Assembly (NCBI GenBank): GCA_017619495.1 | Contig: JAFZSF010000024.1 | Span: 1-33,739 of the forward strand | DNA: 33,739 nt | Direction: 5' to 3' | Origin: Clostridia bacterium | GTDB lineage: Bacteria; Bacillota; Clostridia; Christensenellales; UBA1242 | Part shown: one piece after another, positions 16,797 through 23,976 of the stretch | Layout: each line of letters begins with the position of its first letter | Position numbering within the stretch: position 1 is the first letter of the stretch | Program-made: the position numbers and the translations under genes | The notes under the pieces: model-generated | Told to the model about the DNA's origin: nothing | The model's database searches: none | Seen by the model: only the letters and a program-made list of their open reading frames with translations

Positions 16797-18363
16797 TATT
16801 ATCTCCTTCAATGTCGGCAATGATGTTATCAATTTCTTTACGCAATACTTCTGCATGAGCAACGATTTCTTTGATTTTTGCGTTTAACTCTTTAATATCA
16901 ATCTTTTCTTTCGTGTCTTCTTTTTCGACATATGTAGAAACCGAAAGGTTGTAATCGTTTTCGGCAATCACACCATTTTCAACGAGCTTAACCGTATTAG
17001 CCACATTTTTACGGTCAGTAAATAATTTCAAAATGTCTTTAATATTATCTTCGGTTAGTTTATTATTATTAGTAACTTTAACACAGTATTTAGTTGCATC
17101 AATAAATAAAGTTGCATTATCAGTTTTAGATTTCTTCATTACCATAATGCAGGTTGCAATACTCGTTCCAAAGAACAAGTTATCTGGTAATTGAATAATG
17201 CAATCAATGAAGTTATTATCAATCAAATATTTCCTAATCTTTTGTTCAGCACCACCACGATAGAAGATACCTGGGAAACAAACAATCGCAGCAGTTCCGT
17301 TCGTCGAAAGCCAAGACAACGAGTGCATAATAAATGCAAGGTCAGCTTTGGATTTCGGCGCAAGAACACCAGCCGGCGAGAATCGTGGATCATTGATTAA
17401 CAGCGGATTTTCATCTCCCGCCCATTTGATTGAATACGGTGGATTAGAAACGATCGCTTCAAACGGTTCGTCGTCCCAATGTTGTGGCGCAATCAAAGTA
17501 TCTTCGCAAGCGATATTAAATTTATCAAAATCAATATCGTGTAAGAACATATTGATACGGCAAAGGTTGTAAGTTGTTAAGTTAATCTCTTGGCCAAAGA
17601 AACCGTTACGAACATTTTGTCTTCCCAACACTTTGGCAAATTTCAAAAGCAATGAACCTGAACCACAAGCCGGATCGTAAACTTTATTAACTTCGGTTTT
17701 TCCAACAACTGTCAATCTTGTCAATAATTCAGATACTTCTTGCGGAGTGTAATACTCACCACCAGATTTACCAGCATTAGAAGCATACATACCCATCAAA
17801 AACTCATAAGCATCACCAAAAGCATCAATCGTATTATCTTGATAATTACCAAGGTTCATCTCCCCAATGCTTTTCATAATCTTAACGAGCTTCTCATTAC
17901 GCTTTGCAACAGTTGGTCCAAGTTTATTACTGTTTACATCAAGGTCATCAAACAAACCTTTGAAATCATCTTCACTATCACTGCCCTTGGCTGAATTTTC
18001 AATCGCGTCGAAAACCTTTTCCAATGTTTCATTTAAATTCTCATCATTCTTGGCATTGGCTCTAACGTTGCAAAACAACTGACTTGGTAAAATAAAGAAA
18101 CCTTTAATTTTCAACATACCGACACGAGCTTGTTCTGCTTCAGCATCAGTAAGTTTCGAATAATCGAAATTTATATTACCAGCTTTGTGTTCGTTCTTGT
18201 TGATATAGTCAGTAATATTTTCCGAAATATAACGATAAAACATAAAACCTAAAACATACTGTTTAAAATCCCAACCATCAACTGAACCACGCAAATCATT
18301 CGCAATATTCCAAATTGCCTTGTGCAGTTCTTCTCTCTCTTGTTCTTTAATGTTGTTTGCCAT
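16789..18363 (-). CDS. hsdM: type I restriction enzyme, M subunit (N6-adenine methyltransferase)
   Basis: The protein is 524 aa, the usual length. The N-terminal helical HsdM domain covers about residues 10-150. The SAM-binding motif DPACGSGSLLL (230-240) and the catalytic NPPY (307-310) are present, plus the conserved GGEYYTPQEVSELL (201-214). It methylates adenine within the sequence chosen by HsdS and forms the core of the restriction complex. It is the first gene of the minus-strand RM operon and overlaps the next gene by 8 bp. A weak AGGAG site precedes the ATG. Confidence 0.95.
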   Translation of the reverse strand: MANNIKEQEREELHKAIWNIANDLRGSVDGWDFKQYVLGFMFYRYISENITDYINKNEHKAGNINFDYSKLTDAEAEQARVGMLKIKGFFILPSQLFCNVRANAKNDENLNETLEKVFDAIENSAKGSDSEDDFKGLFDDLDVNSNKLGPTVAKRNEKLVKIMKSIGEMNLGNYQDNTIDAFGDAYEFLMGMYASNAGKSGGEYYTPQEVSELLTRLTVVGKTEVNKVYDPACGSGSLLLKFAKVLGRQNVRNGFFGQEINLTTYNLCRINMFLHDIDFDKFNIACEDTLIAPQHWDDEPFEAIVSNPPYSIKWAGDENPLLINDPRFSPAGVLAPKSKADLAFIMHSLSWLSTNGTAAIVCFPGIFYRGGAEQKIRKYLIDNNFIDCIIQLPDNLFFGTSIATCIMVMKKSKTDNATLFIDATKYCVKVTNNNKLTEDNIKDILKLFTDRKNVANTVKLVENGVIAENDYNLSVSTYVEKEDTKEKIDIKELNAKIKEIVAHAEVLRKEIDNIIADIEGDNNA

Positions 18364-18382
18364 TAGTAAAAGCTCCTATAAA

Positions 18383-18411
18383 ATCATAACATACAAATAC
18401 CATCTTGTCTT
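18383..18411 (-). promoter_or_regulatory. possible promoter of the hsd operon
   Basis: On the minus strand AAGACA (18411-18406), 17 bp, then TATGAT (18388-18383), ending about 20 bp before the hsdM start codon. Match to consensus is fair, not strong. Confidence 0.35.
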
Positions 18412-18460
18412 TATTTTATTTACCTAAGAGGGCCTGGCAAGCCTTTAAAGTGAATATTTT

Positions 18461-18544
18461 TGATACATAAATGACAAAAATGTTACATAAATGTTACATA
18501 AATGATATAAAATGATACAAAGATTGACATAAATGATATTGTAA
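18461..18544 (+). repeat. degenerate tandem array, unit near TGTTACATAAA
   Basis: A run of units each starting with TG at 18461, 18472, 18481, 18492, 18503, 18513, 18525 and 18534. Two are exact 11-mers (TGTTACATAAA at 18481 and 18492); the others vary (TGATACATAAA, TGATATAAAA, TGACATAAA). The period of 9-12 bp is close to one helical turn. The array sits between the divergent hsdM and recombinase leader, just before a TTGACA (18524-18529). It is probably a protein-binding array. Confidence 0.7.
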
Positions 18545-18603
18545 TGTTGTATTTTTTTTAGTATGCTACTCCCCGCAATCCATTTAAAAAAGGGGGTAAA
18601 ACA

Positions 18604-18720
18604 ATGGAAGATTTAGAGGTTATTTTTCTCAACGAAATCGATGTCGATATGTTGAATGATGCTCTCTGTCTTGAACTATTAAAAGATTTCGAAGAGTTGC
18701 AAAACAAAGACAATCAATAA
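18604..18720 (+). CDS. small acidic protein, 38 aa, in the recombinase leader
   Basis: ATG at 18604 has a strong AAAAAAGGGGGTAAAAC ribosome site. The peptide is MEDLEVIFLNEIDVDMLNDA followed by LCLELLKDFEELQNKDNQ, one acidic helix with a single Cys. It resembles no family I know. It lies upstream of the serine recombinase, separated from it by a large inverted-repeat structure, and could be a regulator of the recombinase or of the divergent RM operon, or a leader peptide. Confidence 0.6.
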   Translation: MEDLEVIFLNEIDVDMLNDALCLELLKDFEELQNKDNQ

Positions 18721-18727
18721 TTATTTC

Positions 18728-18874
18728 TTTGTCTTACGACTGTGGAGCGTAAACGGGAACAAACTTTTGCCAAGGGTAAAATGCACGGTAGACCGCCCTT
18801 GGTAAAAGAAGAAAAACATTTAAATCAAGAACAATTATAGTTCCCGTTTATTTCCCGCTCCGTCGTAAGACAAA
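18728..18874 (+). ncRNA. large nested inverted-repeat structure upstream of the recombinase
   Basis: Outer arms pair in three blocks: 18728-18740 with 18862-18874 (TTTGTCTTACGAC), 18744-18749 with 18856-18861 (GGAGCG), and 18750-18760 with 18840-18850 (TAAACGGGAAC). Inside, CCAAGGG (18770-18776) pairs with CCCTTGG (18796-18802), and CGGT/ACCG forms a small hairpin at its tip. That is about 30 bp of outer stem around an inner stem. It could be a leader RNA, a recombinase-related DNA site or a MITE-like remnant. A short frame ending in KMHGRPPLVKEEKHLNQEQL also crosses it and may be a decayed recombinase linker. Confidence 0.5.
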
Positions 18875-18901
18875 TAAAGAAAAAACTTAAAAGGAGATAA
18901 A

Positions 18902-20380
18902 GTGAAAAAAGCAGTGATCTATGCTAGATATTCTAGCGACAATCAAACAGAACAAAGTATTGAAGGACAAGTTCGTGTATGTAAAGAATATGCTGAACGT
19001 AATAACATTTCTATTATCGATTCATACATCGATCGTGCTAAGACCGGAACAAATGACCGCCGGCCAGCATTTCAACGCATGATTATTGATAGCAGTAAAA
19101 AAGAATGGGACTATGTTATCGTATATAAACTTGACCGTTTTTCCAGGAACAAATACGAAACTGTTGTACACCGAAAAGCATTAAGAGATAACGGTGTCAA
19201 ACTAGTATCAGCAACCGAGAACATTCCAGACACACCTGAAGGAATTATTCTTGAAGGTTTACTAGAAAGTATCAACCAATACTTCTCTGCTGAACTATCA
19301 CAAAAGATTAAACGTGGTATGCGAGAATCGCGTATTAAAGGAACTTTCCAAGGTGGATCTGTACCTTATGGTTATAAGTTAGAAAACAAGAAATTAGTTA
19401 TTAACGAACATGAAGCTGCCATAGTAAGATACATGTTTGAACAATTCGATTCTGGTTATTATATCAACGACATCCTTCTCATGTTAGAAGCAAAAGGTAT
19501 TAAATACCGACGCCGACCATTTAACTACTATGTAGTTTCTCGAATACTTGAAAGTGAACACTACACTGGCGTTTATCACTACGGAAATGAAGAATACACC
19601 AATATGTATCCACAAATTATTGATAAAGAATTATACGAACGAGTAAGGGCAAAATCGAGATCACTTCTTGGTGGTATCAGCAAAATCACAAATTATATAT
19701 TTAGCCGAAAACTTGTTTGTGGATATTGTGGAGAACGCATTAATGGTTCTTCGGGAACAAACAAAGACGGCGTAAGAAGATATTATTACCGCTGTGAAGG
19801 AAAACGAAAAAATTCTAGTGGTTGTCAAAAAACTGCACTACCCAAAGATTTATTTGAACGTTTTGTTATTCATAAAGTTATTGGTGAATTAAACAAACCA
19901 GAAGTTATGAACAAGTTACTTGATCGACTCTTGTATATTAAAGAAGATAGGAAGAAACTTGCTGAACATTTACACATTCTTGAACAAGAACACCGGGAAG
20001 CTAAAATAGCGATAAATAATTTAATTGACTTTCTTTCACAAGGCCCAGCTTCTAAAAGGCTAATTGATCGAATAAACGAACTTGAAGAACAAGTCAAAAA
20101 ACTTGAAGAAAATATAGCAATCGAAAGAGATAAGATTAATACCCCACTTGACCGAGAACCATTACGGAAATATTACAATGATGTACTAAAAAAACACGCA
20201 AGAGAAATTGCTGCAGTACTCGTTAAGAAAATCACACTATACAATGACAAAATGGAAATTCTATTTACAAGACCATTAAAAAAGAGCCCTGAAGACAATC
20301 AAGGTTCTTTTTATGATGCAACTTTTAAAAATCCTTTCACTAAGGAACAATCAACTATAGAAGCACAATATTATATTTAA
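18902..20380 (+). CDS. serine recombinase (large resolvase/invertase type)
   Basis: The protein is 492 aa with a GTG start and an AAAAGGAGATAAA site. The resolvase domain (1-150) has the nucleophile in YARYSSDNQ (Ser11) and YKLDRFSRN (75-83). A recombinase domain follows (155-250, VPYGYKL), then a zinc ribbon with Cys273, Cys276, Cys298 and Cys308, and a coiled coil (about 335-410). Such enzymes integrate, excise or invert DNA without host factors. It may have mobilised part of this island. The last 30 or so codons cover a terminator-like hairpin, suggesting the C-terminus was extended over an older terminator. Confidence 0.92.
   Translation: MKKAVIYARYSSDNQTEQSIEGQVRVCKEYAERNNISIIDSYIDRAKTGTNDRRPAFQRMIIDSSKKEWDYVIVYKLDRFSRNKYETVVHRKALRDNGVKLVSATENIPDTPEGIILEGLLESINQYFSAELSQKIKRGMRESRIKGTFQGGSVPYGYKLENKKLVINEHEAAIVRYMFEQFDSGYYINDILLMLEAKGIKYRRRPFNYYVVSRILESEHYTGVYHYGNEEYTNMYPQIIDKELYERVRAKSRSLLGGISKITNYIFSRKLVCGYCGERINGSSGTNKDGVRRYYYRCEGKRKNSSGCQKTALPKDLFERFVIHKVIGELNKPEVMNKLLDRLLYIKEDRKKLAEHLHILEQEHREAKIAINNLIDFLSQGPASKRLIDRINELEEQVKKLEENIAIERDKINTPLDREPLRKYYNDVLKKHAREIAAVLVKKITLYNDKMEILFTRPLKKSPEDNQGSFYDATFKNPFTKEQSTIEAQYYI
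20282..20312 (+). terminator. terminator-like hairpin inside the recombinase 3' end
   Basis: AAGAGCCCTGA (20282-20292), loop of six, TCAAGGTTCTT (20299-20309) then TTT. One mismatch and one wobble pair in the stem. The sequence resembles the terminator at 21989-22010 (CCCTGA-GACAATCA-GG), which has an intact stem. It lies 68 bp before the recombinase stop codon. Confidence 0.4.
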
Positions 20381-20421
20381 AGCATCTTCAAACCTTTGCA
20401 AAATGAAACGGTTTAATTTTC

Positions 20422-20452
20422 TTTAACTGGTGACAATTTGTCACCAGTTAAA
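20422..20452. other. perfect 14-bp palindrome after the recombinase gene
   Basis: TTTAACTGGTGACA (20422-20435), a 3-nt loop and its exact reverse complement (20439-20452). No T run directly follows on either strand, so it is not a classic intrinsic terminator, though it sits between two convergent genes. It could serve as a bidirectional terminator, a protein site or part of a recombination site. Confidence 0.6.
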
Positions 20453-20488
20453 ATTCCATTAAATTTTTTTGACATTTTTATTTAATGA

Positions 20489-21775
20489 TTAATCTCGCAA
20501 TGTAGTAATTGGTAAAACATATACACCATCTTTATTCTGATATGCCATGTTACCAACTCCATAAATAACACATTTAAGTACTGGAGCTTTACCACCATTA
20601 GCTGTAATTTCGTTACAAACTTTTACTAAATTACTTGCACCTTCTTCTGCTTTATTTAGTCCAAGTTTAATTTCAAATGCACACCAGTTTCCATCTTCAA
20701 GTTCGATTACAGCATCTATTTCATTACCCTTGTAATCTTGATAATGGTATAGTTTACCATTTAATGCTTGAGCATAAATTGACAAGTCCCTTTCTACCAT
20801 CGCTTCAAAAAGGAAACCAAATGTATTTAAATCGTTCATTAATTTTTGTGGAGTTAACTTCAACACAGCACAAGCCATTGCAGGATCTGAAAAGTGATGT
20901 TTTTCTAACTGCTTTACCCTTAACGAAGATCTAATATTTGGCGAATAAGGTTCTTGATTGTTAAGAAGGAACATTCTATCAAATGCATTTAAATATTTTG
21001 CCAATGTATTTTTACTAATAGATTCAGTATCATTTTCGATAATATCATCCATTATTCTTTGATTAGAAACAGTAGTTGATTCATTTCTTGCAAGTGATTT
21101 TAGGATAAGTTTAGCTTTGTGTTCATTGTAATCAATATCATCATCCAATCGTCGAAGATCTGTTTTAATGACGTTTTCCATATAGCCAATAGAAAGTTCC
21201 GCACATTCTTGAACCCCAACATTAATATTTCCAGGCCATCCACCTCTTACAATAAGGTAAGCAAGTTTTTCAAGTTTTATATCTGGAATTACCACAGGAT
21301 TAAATTTAGCATTAATTAAATCTTTTAATGAAATTTCTCCAGTTGAATCACCAGACTCAAAAAGCGACATCGTATTCATTCTAATACTTTTTATACGGCC
21401 AGTTCCACTATGCAAAATACCTTTTTTAACAGGAGTAGATGAACCAGTTAATATAATTTGCCCTTTCTCTCCATTGCGATCAACAAAAGATCTTGTGGTA
21501 TCCCAAAGTGCAGGAACCTCTTGCCATTCATCAATCAATCGAGGAGCTTTACCTTCCAATACAGTATATGGTTCAGTTTCAGCAAGCATCCTGTTAGAGA
21601 AATTACCGCTTGGATCACCAACCAAAAATTCACTATTAGAGTGGTGAGATGAGGTCCAGGTCTTTCCACACCACTTTGGTCCCTCAACACAAATTGCGCC
21701 AAAGATACGCAAATATTTTTCGATCTGAGTATCAACCAATCTTGACTTGTATTTATCGTGAGCAATCTTTTCCAT
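20489..21775 (-). CDS. AAA_14/DUF4143-family ATPase
   Basis: The protein is 428 aa. Residues 20-130 form the P-loop part: EGPKWCGKTW (31-40, Walker A variant), RLIDEWQEVP (79-88, Walker B) and IILTGSST (107-114, sensor). The C-terminal half ends with a PD-(D/E)xK-like region (GNEIDAVIELEDGNWCAFEIKLG), as in the DUF4143 family. These stand-alone ATPases are common in mobile and accessory regions; their biochemical role is not settled. It has its own consensus promoter overlapped by a 23-bp repeat array and an AAGGAGG site. It is convergent with the recombinase. Confidence 0.88.
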   Translation of the reverse strand: MEKIAHDKYKSRLVDTQIEKYLRIFGAICVEGPKWCGKTWTSSHHSNSEFLVGDPSGNFSNRMLAETEPYTVLEGKAPRLIDEWQEVPALWDTTRSFVDRNGEKGQIILTGSSTPVKKGILHSGTGRIKSIRMNTMSLFESGDSTGEISLKDLINAKFNPVVIPDIKLEKLAYLIVRGGWPGNINVGVQECAELSIGYMENVIKTDLRRLDDDIDYNEHKAKLILKSLARNESTTVSNQRIMDDIIENDTESISKNTLAKYLNAFDRMFLLNNQEPYSPNIRSSLRVKQLEKHHFSDPAMACAVLKLTPQKLMNDLNTFGFLFEAMVERDLSIYAQALNGKLYHYQDYKGNEIDAVIELEDGNWCAFEIKLGLNKAEEGASNLVKVCNEITANGGKAPVLKCVIYGVGNMAYQNKDGVYVLPITTLRD

Positions 21776-21801
21776 TGATACCTCCTTCTTTAATTGTTTA
21801 G

Positions 21802-21830
21802 ATTATAGCAAACTGACCCATTTTTGTCAA
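21802..21830 (-). promoter_or_regulatory. consensus promoter of the ATPase gene
   Basis: On the minus strand TTGACA (21830-21825), 17 bp, TATAAT (21807-21802). Both boxes are perfect. The start point would be near 21795, about 20 bp before the ATG. The first unit of the 23-bp repeat lies in the spacer, so the repeats probably control this promoter. Confidence 0.8.
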
Positions 21831-21890
21831 TTAAACTGACCCATATTTTGACTTAAAACTGACCGATTTTTTGACTCAAAACTGACCCAT
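21810..21890. repeat. four repeats of AAACTGACCCAT at an exact 23-bp period
   Basis: Units start at 21810, 21833, 21856 and 21879; the third reads AAACTGACCGAT. The sequence between units is also similar (TTTTTGAC). The period is about two helical turns. They overlap the ATPase promoter. They could be operators, but repeated ACTGACCCA motifs are also, as I recall, seen at the ends of IS21-family elements, so a relic IS end is the alternative. Confidence 0.85.
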
Positions 21891-21982
21891 TTTTTTACAT
21901 ATCAATTTTAAGAAATTTCCATAGAGCAAACAATTATCTCTTATAATTTTCGAAAGTCAATACTTTACTGCCACTGTTTTAA

Positions 21983-22010
21983 TAAAAAAGCCCTGACGAC
22001 AATCAGGGCT
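21983..22010 (-). terminator. intrinsic terminator
   Basis: AGCCCTGA (21989-21996), loop of six, TCAGGGCT (22003-22010). Read on the minus strand the stem is followed by TTTTTTA. It ends transcripts of the radical SAM/GIY-YIG operon or of the structured region just upstream of it. Confidence 0.85.
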
Positions 22011-22026
22011 CTATTTTGTGGAGTAA

Positions 22027-22135
22027 CCAATCGTAAAAACACAACGCTTTGTGCAATTTTGATTGGGGAGTTAGGGTATGTTGGGACCCCGTATGTTGTC
22101 TAAGACGAACCCCAAAACACATTTAGTTTTTATCT
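22027..22135 (-). ncRNA. structured intergenic segment ahead of the terminator, candidate small RNA
   Basis: CCAATC (22027-22032) pairs with GATTGG (22061-22066) around an inner CACAA/TTGTG hairpin (22040-22053). Beyond it GGGG and CCCC, and TTAG and CTAA, frame two direct copies of GTATGTTG (22076-22083 and 22091-22098). The segment leads into the terminator at 21989-22010 on the minus strand. It could be a 3' UTR, a small RNA or mobile-element debris. No gene is seen in 21786-22174. Confidence 0.3.
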
Positions 22136-22174
22136 TCTCCAACTTTATTCACACTTCTTTTATAATTTATATAA

Positions 22175-22699
22175 TTACTTTGCCCGGTTTGCTAACGGTC
22201 GCTGACCGAAATGTTCTTGCTTAAAATTTTCAATTTCGGCAGTTTCCCATTCGTCTGCTGTTGCGTATTCTTTTATTAGCGGATACCAAGCCACATGCAA
22301 ATATTTATCATAATCTTGCACCGCAAAAATATCAATGCCACCACGATGCGAATGTCCACCAAGTGCCATTTGTGCATATTGACGCAAACGATTTTTCAAT
22401 GACGTAGCCTTACCAATGTAAATTACATTATCATTCAAATCTGTAAAATGCTTTTGTAATTCGCTTGCATTGGTTACAGTTACTTTAACCACTCTCCCAT
22501 CATTTCTCATAAAGCTTGGACAAAATAGTTTGCCATTTACAGTTTTCGCCGCTCCAAATTTAATTTCATCACGGTCTTCATTTAATACAAAAATTTTGTA
22601 AATTCCCGAACAATCTGGAATCATATTAAATGGATTAGTGCCTACTTTACTTCCGTTCAACCAATCAATCAAAGCACCAAATTTTATTTCATTATTCAT
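22175..22699 (-). CDS. GIY-YIG nuclease-like protein, copy 2
   Basis: The protein is 174 aa, a paralogue of the one at 10236-10763 with the same order of motifs: CSGIYKIFV, then VIYIGKATSLKNRLRQ, a GHSHRGGIDIFAVQ loop, WETAEIENFKQEH (candidate catalytic Glu) and QRPLANRAK. It begins 16 bp after the degenerate-HEPN gene and closes the radical SAM operon. The two copies are clearly related but differ at many positions and have different base composition, so they are not a recent duplication. A nuclease role in defence is inferred. Confidence 0.75.
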   Translation of the reverse strand: MNNEIKFGALIDWLNGSKVGTNPFNMIPDCSGIYKIFVLNEDRDEIKFGAAKTVNGKLFCPSFMRNDGRVVKVTVTNASELQKHFTDLNDNVIYIGKATSLKNRLRQYAQMALGGHSHRGGIDIFAVQDYDKYLHVAWYPLIKEYATADEWETAEIENFKQEHFGQRPLANRAK

Positions 22700-22715
22700 T
22701 TATTAAATACTCCTT

Positions 22716-23486
22716 TTATTTGCCGCGATACTTAGATAAGCGATATGTTCCACTGCCTTTACCACCAGGTGTATAAACAATATCTTCATTACCCGCGCCA
22801 CTAATATCAGGATAAATTTTTTTATCCATCAATTTGCGTAATTTTCTACGCATTGTTTTTTCATTATCTGGGTTAGTTTCAATCCCCATTTCAAACAAAA
22901 TTTGTCTAACACTATAACCGCTGTCATTATGTAATTTTGCTTCTAATTGTTCCAATGCAATAATAATTTCATTATCAACAGTTGACACTCTCTGGGTTAT
23001 TTTAGGTAATTCTATTTCCTTTTTCCCATCAATTAAACTCACAACATATTCAATATCGAATTCAGCATTTGTTGTTTTTCCTAATGCAAACCTGTAATAA
23101 TTTTTGCAAAGATTAAAAAGATACAATAATGCCCGGCCTTTTAATTCTGTAGTTATTTCAATTTTACCTAAGCCATGTTTATAATCATTTGCTGCATGAT
23201 TGATAACCCAAAATTTTTTAATATCATCCTCTGACATTAAATCATTTTCAATTAAATATTTTTTGAATTTATTATGATTCAAAATATCTTTCATCGTTGG
23301 TCGAGAACATTCTAAATAAATACCACTTTTTTCAAGAATCTTATTTTTAATTATATTTTCAAATTTACTTTGAATAATCTGTAAACAAGTATTATTAACC
23401 ATATTCGGTTCAACTTCATCGATAATTTCTTGGTAAATATTTTCATCACACTCTTTCAAAAATTCAAAAATAGATTCTTTTTCCAT
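22716..23486 (-). CDS. helical protein with degenerate HEPN motif and C-terminal winged-helix-like region
   Basis: The protein is 256 aa. Residues 1-140 are helical, with AANDYKHGLG (98-107). This lines up with the RNxxxH site of HEPN proteins (Asn100, His104), but the Arg is Ala99. It also recalls the DUF4145/Abi helical domains. Residues 170-256 (IIIALEQLEAKLHNDSGYSV, then MRRKLRKLMDK and a Gly-rich TPGGKGSGTYRL) look like a DNA-binding wing. ATG at 23486 has an AAGGAGAAA site. It is followed 16 bp later by GIY-YIG copy 2, mirroring the pair at 10.2-11.8 kb. No confirmed function. Confidence 0.6.
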   Translation of the reverse strand: MEKESIFEFLKECDENIYQEIIDEVEPNMVNNTCLQIIQSKFENIIKNKILEKSGIYLECSRPTMKDILNHNKFKKYLIENDLMSEDDIKKFWVINHAANDYKHGLGKIEITTELKGRALLYLFNLCKNYYRFALGKTTNAEFDIEYVVSLIDGKKEIELPKITQRVSTVDNEIIIALEQLEAKLHNDSGYSVRQILFEMGIETNPDNEKTMRRKLRKLMDKKIYPDISGAGNEDIVYTPGGKGSGTYRLSKYRGK

Positions 23487-23532
23487 TAGTTTCTCCTTAA
23501 TCTTAAATTAACACAATTTATGTTTTTTCGCA

Positions 23533-23976
23533 TTATTTTTCCACTGGGTATCTATCACTCACAATTTCGTGGACACGATAGAATTGTTCATACTGTTTTA
23601 ATTCAAACACGCCGGCAAAACAATATTGCCCAACCGGGTTCTTAATAAACACAATGCGATTTTTATAGTCCGAACCTTTGGCATTGTTGTTTTTCGTATC
23701 AGCGATTTCTTCGGTAATGCGGTTGCCATTATTTTCAATAAAATTATGTACATGTTTGTCTGCAACAACTTCGGTTTGACTGCGGTTGGAATAACAAATA
23801 AACCAAACACCATTTCCGTCCAAGTCGCAGTTTTCCGCATACAAGCGATGTCCACGCGTAAACTCTTCCGCTTTTTCCGGATCCCAGCCAAATGCCTTAC
23901 AACATTCTAAATAAATCTCTTGTGCGTTATCACCATAAGCATGACCGCGCACTAATTCAGTAATTTTTGTTTTCAT
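23533..23976 (-). CDS. hypothetical protein with possible PUA/EVE-like end
   Basis: The protein is 147 aa and I do not know a family for it. Its N-terminal half is helical (VRGHAYGDNAQEIYLECCKA). The middle has WFICYSNRSQTEVV, and the C-terminal part NRIVFIKNPVGQYCFAGVFE resembles the beta strands seen in PUA/EVE-like or nuclease-associated domains, a loose impression only. Its start overlaps the end of the radical SAM gene as ATGA, which points to translational coupling and joint function. Confidence 0.6.
   Translation of the reverse strand: MKTKITELVRGHAYGDNAQEIYLECCKAFGWDPEKAEEFTRGHRLYAENCDLDGNGVWFICYSNRSQTEVVADKHVHNFIENNGNRITEEIADTKNNNAKGSDYKNRIVFIKNPVGQYCFAGVFELKQYEQFYRVHEIVSDRYPVEK

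Noticed and set aside
16797..16862. Upstream extension of the HEPN-like gene
   Set aside because: It lies inside hsdM in another frame; the ATG at 16796 has the ribosome site.
18461..18544. Plasmid origin iterons
   Set aside because: No Rep gene nearby and the array lies between promoters; more likely an operator-type array.
18902..20380. Recombinase as an hsdS inverter
   Set aside because: There is no second hsdS copy or inverted repeat pair around hsdS to shuffle.
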